64,000 nt of DNA from Sipunculus nudus (taxonomy: Eukaryota > Annelida > Sipuncula > Golfingiida > Sipunculidae): assembly GCA_026874595.1 (NCBI GenBank), contig CM049307.1, positions 41,112,362 through 41,176,361 on the forward strand. The letters are read 5' to 3'. The notes beneath the pieces are model-generated. The model saw only the letters and a list, made by a program, of their open reading frames with translations. It did no database searches and had not been told where the DNA came from. Position numbers and translations under genes: made by a program. Of this stretch, positions 50,927-64,000 are shown in pieces. Each line of letters starts with the position of its first letter. The stretch's first letter is position 1.

Positions 50927-51590
50927 GCATAATATGAAAGAAATTTGTCTATTCGTTTTTGACTTATAATGCCCAAAGTACTGTTAAGTGGCAATGAAGG
51001 TGTATTAAAAGGTGCGAAAACAAGAAAAGGACAGAAGGTGGCGCTGTCGTCCACAGGATTTTTGGACCAACCCATGCATCCCTTATTTAGATATTTATGA
51101 TTTTGTGTGATTTTCACCATATATGGCAATATTCAAGGTCAAAGCCACTCTCAAAGGAAAGGTCATGACCCCAATTTTAATATACATCATGCCATAACCA
51201 ATATCTGTATATATGCATAACATAAAAGAAATCTGTTCATTATTTTTTGTCTTATAATGCTCACAATACTGTCAATTAGCAATGATGGGGGTATTAAACA
51301 GCACAAAAACAAGGAAAGGATGATAGGTGGCGCCACCAATTCCAGTAAATGACAACACTATCCAAGATCTTCAGTCAACTTGATTTTTGGAACAATCCAT
51401 GCAAGATTTCTTGAAATATTTAAGAATACGTGTGATTATCTCCCAAAATGGACCTATTCAAGGTCAAGGTCACTTTTCTAGTAAAGGTCATGACCCCATT
51501 TAAAAAAGGCTTCGTCCTCTTACCCATATCTATGCACATGTCAAGTTTGGTAAAGATTTGTGAAATATTTTTCAAGTTATCTTGCCTGAA
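50655..51590 (+). repeat. Tandem array of about 300-bp units
   Basis: Three units sharing CAAATATGGGAATATTCAAGG-like, AGGTCATGACCCCAATTT and CATAACCTATAT phrases (near 50810, 51115 and 51440). The second unit carries a perfect GGTGGCGCCACC at 51326-51337. A short (AT)n lies at 50896-50920. Confidence 0.8.
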
Positions 51591-52151
51591 AGAAACCTCT
51601 GTGGCAGCTTCAGCACACCGAGCCTAAACCATGATATCCTGACTTTGGGGATAAAATTAAATTCCAACTATATGAATCTATCTGGGCTAACAATTCATCA
51701 GAGAACAAGTCAACTGTTTATAAAATATACAAATGTTTCAGGTTGGTTTCAATGGTTGGAAATGTAGTTCAACCTTTAATTACAATAAATTACTTCAAAA
51801 TGATTTAATTCCATCTATTTGAATTTATCTTGACTAAACTATTCAAATGAAGGACAAAGCTCAACTGCTTATATAAATACAAAATGCAAAAGGTTACCAG
51901 ATTTGATTTCAGGGTTTAATGTAGGGCATTTATATTCACATTGCAACAGCCACTTCCTTGTCTTCAGTCCTGCTGACCCACTTTTACCCTGTACTCATTG
52001 AATTCAGATATAATCAGTGACAACAACTTTCATTATTTGTGCTTATGCAGATGTAACCATAGATAAATTTCCTTTAACAATTGTTCAAGTGTTAGGGACA
52101 ATTTTACTTCAACGCAGAAAGTTACACTCACACAAACCATAAGTGATGCTA

Positions 52152-52322
<171 letters not shown>

Positions 52323-55300
52323 TCACATCAGTGCTATTTCAATATCTGAATCTTACCAAGGCCTGTACTTTGAGTATATCACATATGATGTTAACATATG
52401 TTGTTGTATGTTCTGAAAACTGTACAGGAACATATAAAGCAAGTGTTAGTTACCAAAACTGAATATTTTTAAATCATCCTGCCTGCATTTTAAAACTTGT
52501 TCTAGTTTGATTAGAGCTCAATCAACAGATCATAAACTGAAAGTTTGACATCCTGCAGAACTTAAACGTGTTTTTATGACAATCTGTATATTTAATAATC
52601 AGCCTTCCAATGTTTTTCAAGATAACACATTTGGATTTCAATTTTTTTTTTGGCACGTCTCCCTTACAACATGTTTAATCATCTGGTTCTCTAACACATT
52701 ATGATTTCTGTTTACAAGTTATAGCATGCCTTGGAGCTTTTGGTCAGCCTGAACTTCCTGTACGAGTAATTCAAGGTTTTTTACAGAAGAATTTCATTTT
52801 CAGTTATTAACCAATTCAAGACCTAATTAATTCGGCAAGTGACTGAATTTAGCACATTTATAATATTTCTAATAAGGTTTAAGTATTTAAAAGGATTTTT
52901 TTCAAGGAATTAAAAGCTTGTGGGTACCCTGCAGCTTGGAACTATGAGAAAACTTTTTTTTCAATGCTAGTGATATTACCAAATTAATAGTAACCTGGTT
53001 GTTTGCTAATGCAACAGCCACACACTGAAATATTACTTTAAAATAATGCCATCCCTAGGAGCCCTTCATGCTCTGATAATTAGTAACTCATCTGACCGAG
53101 TTATTGTTATGACCTCACTGGGTCACGGACATGTCAATGTGTCCAGTGAAACAGCCTGAAAAATTACCATAGTCTGTTACCATGGTAGCACCATGGCATT
53201 AATCACTGACTCTTGACAATGTACTCTATTTCTTCACCACTGACATACTTCATTTGTGTTTCCCTGAACTAAGCATTGGTATTTGACACTTTTTAACAAT
53301 TTAGAAAATTTACTGTAGTCTGGCAGTGCAGAGACCAAAATGTTCATGGAGTCTCAGAAAATCACTTTTATTTAATATTTCACCTTCCCTGGTCCTTCAA
53401 AGGGCAATATATATTGCAAGAATCTCCTCAAATCCCTAACTTTGGGAGATAATCTAACCAATGGGCCAAAGGAAATCTTCCACAGATTTTTTAGCATGAA
53501 TATATAAAAGTTTAACCATTCAATTTACCGTAGCAAAAGCTTTCCTGAGAAAACTATGATAGTTTTCTTCTTCCCCTTAACAATAATATAAATTAATATT
53601 ATAAAAACAAAAAACAGAACAGTGTCATAACAAAGGTGTTACATGAAATATATTAAAAATCAAAAATAAGATTTAACATGTTTGTATGAAAACTGATTTT
53701 TCATAGTTCCTGGTCATGATGATGATCAGGCAATATTAGCACTATGATCAGCACTATTTGACCTCATTGTATTGAACTTAGTGGTGTTAAGGGGACAAGC
53801 TCCTGTAATCACAACAATTGAGGCTAATATTCTTTTGGGTCAAAGTATATATTTTATGTGATAACAAAGTTCAACCTGCTCAGATATCTTGCAGTTTTTA
53901 TATTTGATTGTATAAGTTCTCGATAGGTGTCTCCATAAAAATATCATGGGTGAAATAACATCTTAATGCAAACACCTGATGAAGTTAACAAGAATATTAC
54001 CAGGTGTGCAGCACTTCATATACCTTGCACACAGAACCATTTTATGGACCTGCGATCATTCACCCGGAGTTGTGAGCAATGACCTTGTCTGCATGCAAGC
54101 ACAATGCCTATGCACACACTGATTTCTGCTATGTCAACGTCCCTGACATACACACAACGAACCAGGGATTATAAATTTAATTCTAGGGACTACAAATTTA
54201 CTGAACTACCAATCATAGAAACAGTTTTGTCACTCAGTTCCTGGCCTCAGTGGGCAAACACTGTGTAGGGAGCTGCGAGTGCTTGGGTGGTACTATGCTA
54301 CACTGCTTAATATTGAACATAAATTGCTAGATTCAGAATAAGATAAGACATACACACAGACTTGTTCAGGGTGATCATGACACAGAAAATGTATGAACAG
54401 TATAATAGATGAATAGCAATGTTACAGGGCTCTTTATTGTATGCAATATGTCATTTACCTGTACCTGAATGGCCTGAGTTGCCTGGCAATACAACACAAT
54501 ATGGTATGTCATTCCTTGTAAGAAAACTTATTCAGCATGGTTCTTGATCTTTACTCATTAAAATTTTACTTGGCAAGGCATGTGCAACTGTGTTTGAAAT
54601 AACTGAGGAAAAGTAAAAGCTTGAACACATTTTACCTCAGTAATACTGCATTATGCCTCACAAAATTTAGTGTTCCACATGCCCTAATTAATACAAATGA
54701 GGTCTGTGCACTTCATGAAATTTATCTCCTGGGTGGAAAATTTGATGAGGGATAGGACAGTGTCTTTATTCATTTAAAACAATTAACAATACAATCATGC
54801 TAATAATACAAAGTGCAGGGGGCCATTCAAGAACTCCAAATTGCACAAATCAGCAAAAACAAGAACATCTAAAGAGTCCATTTTCATGGGCAAAATCACA
54901 CCATGTTAGAACCTGGAGATTTTCAAGATATAGCGAGGGTATGTAGATTAATTTGATAGAGAGGCTGCCAATGCCAGTTCCCTGATGGATGGCCAGGTAC
55001 CAGACAGCAGACGGTGGAAAGGTCCCTGTACATACATTAACCTAGATCCCAGCCACACTCAGGCACTGGTTCAATAGTGCTGACACAGTGACCCATATTA
55101 TCTGGCCCTCGCCAGCTCCCACTGGCTCAGCTGGGATGCCCTTGCGGCACATTAATAACTAGTGAACACAAAAACCTCCGGAGCAGTTTGTCAATAGCTG
55201 CGCTGTTATTTTTGGGTAGCCTTGAGCTCAATCAACTATTACACTCCACCTGGAGGAAGCCTAACTAATTTAACGGCGGCGTTCCTGGTCCACCTTTCCT

Positions 55301-56095
55301 GGTGGACTGGCTGCTGGGAAAGTATGGTGAATATGATAACAAGTAGAACCAGGCACTGGCAGCTCCCGGCTCCAGCATCCTTGTATGAAGTTCCAGTGAA
55401 TGGAAGCTTCAAGCCATACAAGATTGACTGTACAATATGTATCTGACAATGACATAATCATGTCCTGACACACAGCAGGCAACCACATACCCTCAACCAA
55501 TTCCACTTTTTTTGTTTCAGAAGCCATGCTCTTTTTATCAGATATGATGCGCATAAATAAAACCAGTCTACCAAGGCTCAAAGTATCTTCCAGCTGAAAA
55601 AGACTGGTCTAAACTGCCTCTTGTAGGCTTAAGAGGCGATATAATAACATGATGCCAATGAATGTTTCTTTTTCATTGTTTTTGTGCAGGTTAAAATTCT
55701 GTATTTTTAATTAATTTCAGACAGCTCTAAAGAGCTTTGGAGAGACAATATGTACTTTCTGGGCAATTCAGTGGTTCTATATAGTAATTGGCATTTGAGT
55801 TTATTATTCACTGTATTTAAGTTTTTTTTATAAAATAATAAACATTAATTATCTTGTTTTGAATTTTATTAAACATTTCTTTTGGTCCTATCCATTTTAT
55901 TCCTCTTCACATGCAAAGGAAATCTTAAACTCAAATCATTCATACTATTTTTGCACTCACATACAAACTCGATATAAACGAGAGTCAACTGCAGAAAATG
56001 CCTGAAAAAACAGCACAAGTAACATGAGCAAAACAGTAAATTTAATTTTTGTTAAGAGAACATAATGTTAATATAACTGCGTGGATTCTCAGAGA

Positions 56096-57275
56096 AACAA
56101 GGGCACCACAAAGCAGAGCATCCCCTTGTACAGGAGCATAATTAAGCTGGGTGTATTACACAAGTGTGAAAATGATGAAGGCAGCTCTGTGACCTTGACC
56201 TTTGCCTCTGTGACCTCAAAATAAAGAGGGTTCTTCATCAGTCCGTGAGTGAGCCATTTGTAAAGGATGAAAGGTTTTGGTCAAACTGTTTGGCTTAAAA
56301 TGGGCCTGCAAGCTTTTTAAAGAAGTGGGTCTCATGGAATTGACCTTTGACCCCATGACATCAAAATAAATAGGGTTTCTTCATCCATGGGCAGGTGAGC
56401 TATATATCAAAGATGAAAAATTATGATCAAACAGTTTGGCTTAAAATGGGTCCTCAAGCTTTTTCAGGGAGTGGTTCCCATGGCCTTGACCTTAGACATC
56501 TTGACCTCAAATCAATAGGGTTCTTTATCTGTTGGTGGGTAGCCATATGTGCAAGATGAAAGGTTTGGTCAAAATGTTTGGCTTAAAATGGGTCCACAAG
56601 CTTTTTCAAGAAGTGGGTCATGTGGCCTTCACCTTTGACCCCGTGACCTCAAAATTGGTAGGGATCTTTATTCCTGGGTGGATGAGCCATATGTGCAAGA
56701 TGAAAGGTTTTGATCAAACGGTTTGGCTGAAAATGTGTCCAAGCTTTTTCAAGGAGTGGGTCTCATGGCCTTGACCTTTGACCCCATGATCTCAAAATCC
56801 ATAGGTTTCTTCATCCATGGGTGGGTGAGCGATTTGTTTAAGATGAAAGATAATGGTCAAATGGTTAAGCCATTTATCAAATGATTTGGCTTAACATTGG
56901 TCCACAAGATTTTTCAAGAAGTGGGTCCTATGGTCTTGACCTTTGACCCTGTGACTATAAAATCGACAGGGTTCTTCACCCCTGTATGGGTAAGCAATAT
57001 GTCAGAGAGGAAAGGTTTTAGTCAAACAGTTTGGCCTGCAAGCATTTTAAGAAGTGGGTCCCATGGCCTTGACCTTTGACAGGTGACCTAATATTGATAG
57101 GGTTCTTCATACATGGGTTGGCCATATGCAAAGATGAAAGGTTTGGGTCAAACAGTTTGGCTTAAAATCGGTCCACAAGCCAATAAGGAACAGAAGGATG
57201 GAAGAAAATAAGGGACACACAAATGGAGGGGTTACTATATCCCCTCTTGCAACTTTGTTGCAAGGGAATAATAAC
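56096..57275 (+). mobile_element. Family C element: 145-bp tandem array with hairpin ends
   Basis: The left end forms a hairpin (ACAAGGG at 56098, CCCTTGT at 56123-56129). About seven 145-bp units follow, each with CCTTGACCTTTGACCCC, CTCAAAATCAATAGGG-like, GATGAAAGGTTTTGGTCAAAC and TTGGCTTAAAATGGGTCC. The right end has CTTGCAACTTTGTTGCAAG, a perfect 8-bp stem. TGACCTTTGACCC lies at 56341-56353, 56772-56784 and 56937-56949. Nonautonomous. A Helentron-like nature is possible. Confidence 0.75.
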
Positions 57276-57580
57276 ACTAGAATATTATATCTAGTTATAT
57301 TTTCACACTCTGGCAGATGTTGTGGGGCCCTTTAATCGGTTCCTGTTGAGAGTGCATACTTCATTGGATATTTGCAGCCACCCTACTGCATTCTTCTAAA
57401 CTGTATCAGATATTTGATTTAATATTCTTTTCTTTTAAATTATCAAGCTTGCTCTTTATCTTTCAATAGTTTATCGTGATTTGAATTTATATTATCACAC
57501 ATCAGACAATGATCCATGGTCACTAAGATGACTCCAATTAGCAGGGGTTTATTCACCCAAGTCCTGGTGCAGCTTTAAAA

Positions 57581-57593
57581 GGGGGGGGGGGGG
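57581..57593 (+). repeat. G13 homopolymer
   Basis: Thirteen consecutive G in an otherwise AT-rich stretch. Confidence 0.97.
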
Positions 57594-57849
57594 CAGGAAG
57601 GGTTCCTAGATATTCTTATTCTCAGTGAATTGTGGACAGTGTATTGAAATGTGCAGCTTTAAATATACATGCAGCTTATAAATAATGGAGAATTGACTGT
57701 ATTACTACAATATTGCTGATAAACCTAAAAGAAACCAATTGATCTATTTAAATTGCATGCGCCATGTTTTGTTGATGATATTTTTGCAGTAGTCAATAAG
57801 GTCCCACTAATTGTTTGGACCATTTCTTATTATATGCACTTTATAATAA

Positions 57850-59739
57850 AACAAGGGACCTATGGGTCACTGTGCTCAGCTGACGTTAACCTTGAAGGTA
57901 AAAATCTAAAATAATATCTAATGGAGATAAAGTGTAAGAGGAAGAGGTAATAAAGGCCATGATTGGTTTATATGATTGGTTTGTATTGATGAGCAAGAAA
58001 TTGTTGCAAAAAATATTTTGTGACATGACCATGTAATCCTTATGTTGAAACTAAAGCATGTGAGCAGTTTGTGAACAAATGATCTGTACTATTACCATGA
58101 TCATTAGTTGGTTTTTCGATTAACTGTTGACATTTCAGTAGTTTACACATTTGTTCAATTGCATCTACTTTTTTGTATAATATATATTATTAAATATATA
58201 GTTATTTTTTTTTATGAAATGTATACAGTTGAAATATAGCTAATTAACAACATAAAACAGGGCAAACAAAGCCTGATCTCAAATTCTGCTGAGGCAGGAA
58301 AATAATGAACAAATGTTTGTATTAAATCCTGATTTTTTTATCACATCAATTATTTTCTAATTTAAGTTTATATTTCTATACATTTCCAATTTAACAAATA
58401 TATCTGAATATAAAAGTTGATTCATAATTCTCAACTGCATCATCATAAATCTCAATCTTGTCAGATAACACCACATCATGCATACAAATGTTTATTTATT
58501 TTTTACCACAAAAATATATCTTTTAAATCTGCAAACCAATAAATATCTAAAAATAATACTTGATTTAGATTTCACAATTTTTAATTGTGTCTTTATTTAT
58601 CCATAATGTGCTTCATATTTTATAATAATTTAAGCATACTGATGGGTTCATTTATATTTGTTAAAATCATTTAAAAGAAAATTGATTTCTTAAAAAATGC
58701 TACATTACACAACACTGCATCTTCTGGATTACACCTTGAATTATTTTTTCAAGGAAAGTTTTTGCATATCGGAGTGGAAACAGCATTACAATTAAGGAGA
58801 TACAGTGAAAACAATAACGATTACTGCATAACACTTGGTGGGTTGGGTTTTGTGGGGGGGGGGGGGGGGGTGATGGGGGGGTGATATGAGAATAACTGTA
58901 CACCTGTCACAGCAGGGGATCTCCCCCAGTGACTGTAACAATTCAGAAACCCTGGCATAGCTGACTTCCAGTGACCTGGAGTGGGACCCTGCATCTGTAA
59001 TCAAACCAAGTGACTACAGAAAAAAAATCAATAACTAGCTTAATTTTCAAGCTTTTATTTTCAAATTTCAGATTTAGACAAACTAAATATTTATGTTTAC
59101 ATGCTGTGAAAATTAAATCAATGGTGCTTACAGGGAAAAAACGTGCCATGGTCAAAGTTGGGCAAAATTTAAGGTACTGATTTTTTTTTAATGCTAATAA
59201 CTTAAAAAATTTACAAAATTCAGATCTAATTTTGGGTAAACAATTGAATCTTAATTTAACATAGTTATATACTTGAGAAAATAGACTCTAGTTTCAAAAT
59301 TTTTCATGTAAAGTCAGTTATTATTTTTCCTGATTTTTTACAAAGTCCATTATGTTTGGGCCCATAACTTAAAGAATTTATACTTTACAGACTTAATTTC
59401 TGGCATGTACATAGGAACTATATAGAGAAATATTTATGGTAAATATGAGGAAAAACAGATGAGTGGTTTTGATATTAGGCAGTCCTGAAGTGTGAAAATA
59501 GTATTTTAATAAAAAATTGAGGTTTTTCCTTAATTTCTCAAAGGAACGAAGTCGCAAAGACCCAGTTTTCGGCTTGGTAGGAGATCTTGGGGACATCTAA
59601 CATTATGCTGAATTTTGGATTCCAAGGTCTTATGGTTTCAAAACGTGTCACATCTACTAACGGACGGACGGACAGACGGACGGACGACGGACAATGGACC
59701 ACGACTATAGCTCAGATGACTTATAGTCAGCTGAGCTAA
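57850..59739 (+). mobile_element. Family B element, second copy
   Basis: Begins ACAAGGGACCTATGGGTCAC, ends with an acggacgg tract (59660-59692) and the hairpin AGCTCAGATGAC-TTATA-GTCAGCTGAGCT (59709-59737). The last roughly 650 bp (59085-59739) is very close to 47770-48405. The middle differs and contains a G17 tract at 58854-58870. Confidence 0.75.
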
Positions 59740-60660
59740 TGAGTTTATCAATCAACACGCATTTGTTATTCGCTTCATAACAATCCTTTCCGCGGAAGGT
59801 TTATTTCAGGGCAACTAAGCACTGTGAAAAATTTAGGCAATTGACTACAACACCACCTTGACCCACATTTCTTATCTTGTATCACAAGAGCCTGCTAATA
59901 AAACATATAAGCTCAGCATGTTCGTGGTTAATCAACCCATCTATCACAACCTCACAGACATGCACTGAATATGTGATAGTGGGTATATTGTTTGATATAG
60001 CACACAACAGGAGGTCTGATAGGGACCTGTGGGATACCAGTCTAACAGGTTTATTTGCAGACCAAGCAATAATTTTATCTCACAGCAATTCAATGTTTGA
60101 ATGTATTTTAAGAAACACTTTCCCATTATACCATATTCAGCTTAGCAGGGGGTTTTGGCTGACATCCATTGTATCTAATTCTGTACATACTGTCTTCCAA
60201 ATATGGCTCATCGAGTCCAACATACCCGGATATATTATAACAGAGTATGAACTCCGCAGCAGTACTTTCACATACTTTCCTGAGTGCAGATATTGCACTG
60301 TACAAGTTTCTGTCCTACACTGGTGATGAAATGTCAGGATGACAATTATTTATTATACATCATTGCTTAATAACTGAACAGAAATGCTAAATAATGGCAG
60401 AAGCACTTTACACAAGTTCAGGGTAATTTAACCCTTTACTGTTTAGATTTACCTTGTTTTTTGCAAATTCTGATACTCTTAACCCTCCTCCTGCTGAATT
60501 GATTTTTTTCCTTATATGTGCTGTATACTGAATTGTTTGCAGTTTTTTTGCCTTAGAAGGAGTGCTGAATGGATGCTTTATTTGCAGCATCTGTATGTAC
60601 TCTTTTTTGGTCCCAATGGTCAATACCTGTAGTATTGTATACCAGACTGAATCAAGACTG

Positions 60661-60684
60661 CTAAAGTGAGAAATTTTAGGATAT

Positions 60685-60725
<41 letters not shown>

Positions 60726-61015
60726 TGCCATGGCAACCAACTGAAATGTGAGAAATAAAACATTTAAATGTTTTTTTTGTCATTCTAATTAAACAATTTC
60801 TTGCAGAAGTTGTTATATATCTTTAAGTCTTCAATCTCTTAACATATGTCTTTAATAAGATATCCTTATATATATATATGGTTGCCATGGCAACCAATTG
60901 AAATGTGAGATATAAAACAAATGTTCTTTGTGTCACTCTAATTTAACAATTTCTCGCAGTAGTCGTGTTGTGCTGTCTTTTTAAGTCATCAACCTCTTAA
61001 TGTAGGTCTTTGAAT
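60661..61015. repeat. 180-bp tandem duplication with X-box palindromes
   Basis: Two copies share ATATCCTTATATAT, the palindrome, CCAACTGAAATGTGAGA, AACAATTTCTTGCAG and CATCAACCTCTTAA-like phrases. Copy 2 has a perfect GTTGCCATGGCAAC (60881-60894). Copy 1 has ATTGCCATGGCAAC (60724-60737). Confidence 0.85.
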
Positions 61016-61478
61016 ATTCTTTTTTTGTGGAAGAGAGTGGAAAGAATTATTTTATCTATATAAATATGAATAAATTTACTTGGAACACATGGGAGACAAC
61101 AGTTTTGGAAGGTTTTTATTTTTTACTTTTTTTTCTAAAAAAAAATACTTTGCTTACAGGACATCGTCAAAATGTGTAAGCTTCTTTAAAAATGTAAAAA
61201 ACTTCATTATAAACAGTTAATATTAAAGAAAATTTATATAATAAAATAATAATGCAAGGACTACAACTTGCGGCACGAGTTGACATGCAAGGAACGTGAC
61301 GATTAAATCGCTAAATAATTCCAACAATGTTCACCCATGGGAGAGAACTTCTCTACACGTTATTATTCAAGTGACTTTTTACTTTTAACTTGTCTTACCT
61401 CTTACATATACGTTTTTTACATTTTTTGTTACAGTTTACATTGATTTCATGCTCTTTTCTAGTCAAATATACATTTCA

Positions 61479-61721
61479 TCAATTCATCACGTCTTGAAAC
61501 ATGGCTGACGTGCGTGTGCCGGTTGAAGTCCGACACCGCGCAGTCCGGTCCGTCACATCACCGTTTGCCCACTCCCGTAACAGATCAGTCAGTTCCTCAA
61601 GATCTATAATGAAACTGGCTGTCATTTTCATTGAGTTAATAAGAAAAACTTTTCCCATTAGTCGACCAGAATCCAGAAATAATTGCGCTATTTTCTCATT
61701 GTCAACAATAACAGACGCCGC
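61479..61721 (-). CDS. Small uncharacterised ORF, CpG-rich, inside the TTAA element
   Basis: From an ATGGCGGC start at 61721 it encodes 80 residues: MAASVIVDNEKIAQLF, a middle segment LEELTDLLREW, and end TSAMFQDVMN. An upstream in-frame ATG at 61808 extends it to 109 residues, but ATGGCGGC is the better start (Kozak/YY1-like). CpG density is clearly above the surroundings. I do not recognise the protein. It could be a captured first exon, a short host gene, or chance coding in a CpG-rich promoter-like fragment. Confidence 0.3.
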   Translation of the reverse strand, partial: AASVIVDNEKIAQLFLDSGRLMGKVFLINSMKMTASFIIDLEELTDLLREWANGDVTDRTARCRTSTGTRTSAMFQDVMN

Positions 61722-63430
61722 CATGATTGACCTACTTCGCGGGTCATGACTGGTCATGTCCCGTACACATGATAAAAATGTCATCGCTATTCGCACACGG
61801 TTTGTCAAATAACCTTCCGGGAAAACGAAACCATTCGAATGGAAATCCCCTTTAGTGATCCTGCATAAAATTTCATACGGATTGACGGGATAAGAATTTT
61901 TTTATTGGCCTATAAACCTAGCACCCTCCCAAACCGTATATATACGTATCCCGCATGGCGGGGATGCGGCGCGTCGCCCGTATATATACGGGTCCCGCAG
62001 GAGGAGGGTTAACAATTACATTACAATTTCCAGGTAATATCTTGCTCTTGCTGCATTTTTTAATTTTGCAACAATTATTATAGAATCAATTTACTTGAGG
62101 TGAATGGGTATCTTTATCCATGTTGTAAAATATATAATCAGTTTGGACTACAAAAATCAAGCCAAATAGGCAAATGCTAGGGGCCTTCTTTTAATAAGAT
62201 TTAGTGACCCAGGGGTAGTTAAGGGTTTGGTCCTGGAGAGGAAAAAGTGGTCCATGTGCCATATGTGATCCTGCAGATGCAGTAAACTGCCACATTTTAA
62301 ATATAAATTATATATCTGTTTCCCAGGTGTATGTTGTACTTGTTATTCATATATTCTGGTACAAGATGGTGGTGCATCATCCACTATTTGTGACAAGTCT
62401 TGTAGCAAATAAAATGCCAGGATCTGTCATAAAGTAATATGGCTGTACTTACAAAGATTACAGTATTGATGGAGTCGAAACACATTTGTTACCACTTCCT
62501 ATAGGTATCATGTTTCTTGGCAAACAACATGTATGGCTAATGCTCAGAGCTTTAAAATTCCCTAATTTTCCTTTATGAAGTCTGGTAAATGGGTTAAGCC
62601 ATATTTACAAATTGTCAGCTGATCATTTAAAGCCAATCATAGAGCATGTACTATAACCTCAGCTTTCTCTGAATTCAAATCGGATCTGAAGATTATTAAT
62701 CGACATTATTTACACTGGGCCAGTCCCTGTAACAACCACAACATCCTCTAATCTTTTCTGTACTCCTGTGCATTAAAATCTTGTTATCTTACATGCACCA
62801 TATTAAGTCTTCCAATAATCCTCCAGTGCTAGGCTGGGGGCTTTATGAGGATACAATGTTCATAACAAGTGAATCCAAGGTACATTGACATATATATACA
62901 CCAGTATAAAATCTGCCAGGACAAGCAATCCAAATACAGCCCAGTGACAAAGATACTGTCAGCATGGCAGTAATGGTTAGGATACATGGGACTTGTGACC
63001 ACAAGCTTGTCGGTTCCCATACTGCTCTGGCTTCCTTTTGCACTTAGATTCTTAGCCAAAGTCTTTACCACAAGGGTGCACTTGCTCCACCCTGGAGCAA
63101 ATGGGTACTGGTCATGGGCAGCATGCAAAATTTAGAACCTTCTAGTGCCTGTTATGAATGCTTTGGTTATATGCCTCTCAGGGGGCAGAGAAAAGGTTCA
63201 AGAATGTACAGGTCCGATGACCAGGAAGGCAAAGTGTAAAGTTGGATGAGACTGACATCATCAGTGATATCAGACTTTTAAAAGCCTATTCTTATCATAT
63301 TAACATTTATCTATATGATATTAAAAGAGCAATTATACATTTTAATGGGACTGAATTTATATTCAAAGGAAAGGCGTCCAGAGGGGAGAGACATGGAAGG
63401 GGAGTTGATGATTTTATAAAATGAGCTTTA

Positions 63431-63960
<530 letters not shown>

Positions 63961-64000
63961 AAGAATACTTTTAAGAACATAGAATGTAAGTCATTTTGGT

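Larger units (their letters stand above)
60479..62012. mobile_element. TTAA-flanked piggyBac-like element with cargo
   Basis: The left end TTAACCCTCCTCCTGC (60479-60494) and the right end GCAGGAGGAGGGTTAA (61997-62012) are perfect 16-bp inverted repeats including TTAA. The interior is 1,526 bp. It includes a tandem duplication with RFX-type palindromes (60661-61015), a CpG-rich ORF (61479-61721) and, near the right end, the palindrome CCCGTATATATACGGG (61977-61992). No transposase was recognised. Confidence 0.75.

Noticed and set aside
55222-55581. Overlapping ORFs on both strands in the GC-richer intronic block
   Set aside because: Open frames on both strands with no splice context and no recognisable protein. 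Probably a composition effect.
59877-60326. 149-residue plus-strand ORF, among the longest in the window
   Set aside because: Antisense to PTEN within its intron, no domain recognised, residue composition like translated AT-rich DNA, no splice or promoter support.

Overview
The window is animal nuclear DNA, AT-rich and intron-rich. It is most likely from a mollusc, probably a bivalve. That assignment is an inference: it rests on pearl/Helentron-like elements with tandem cores, on dispersed repeats carrying runs of acggacgg and of TGACCTTTGACC, and on protein similarity. Two multi-exon genes converge tail to tail, and everything else is intron, intergenic DNA or repeats.

Left, plus strand (2293-15167): the last five exons of a WD40-repeat gene of NACHT-WD (NWD1/NWD2) type. 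The frame is continuous across all four introns and gives 286 residues. The protein ends in Cys-Ile-Leu-Leu, a possible prenylation box. The introns are filled by a minisatellite, a GGTGGCGCCACC-rich element, 340-bp unit arrays, a TTAA-flanked piggyBac-like element, a hAT-like element and a tRNA-derived SINE.

Middle (15.2-39.2 kb): no convincing protein-coding gene. It holds a 2.2-kb minisatellite with a unit of about 47 bp, two copies of a 0.85-1.15-kb duplicated segment, a decayed LINE reverse-transcriptase tail on the minus strand, two more GGTGGCGCCACC elements, long (AT)n tracts, a 435-bp MITE and about 10 kb of unassigned sequence that may include the PTEN 3' UTR.

Right, minus strand (63617 down to 39163): six exons of PTEN, covering human residues 71 to the C-terminus with exon phases close to the human gene. 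The phosphatase signature HCKAGKGRTG is split by an 11.15-kb intron. The protein ends in the PDZ ligand TTQV. The first exons lie beyond the right edge. Large PTEN introns carry two copies of a hairpin-ended repeat, a 145-bp array rich in nuclear-receptor half-sites, another MITE, and a second TTAA-flanked element holding a CpG-rich ORF and paired RFX X-boxes.

The most unusual pattern is that exon edges themselves have been tandemly amplified. In up to five places (one in the WD gene, four in PTEN) the DNA spanning a splice site is repeated into the neighbouring intron. The clearest case is the 804-bp PTEN intron at 41457-42260, which consists mostly of decayed 53-bp copies of the preceding exon's end and its splice donor.
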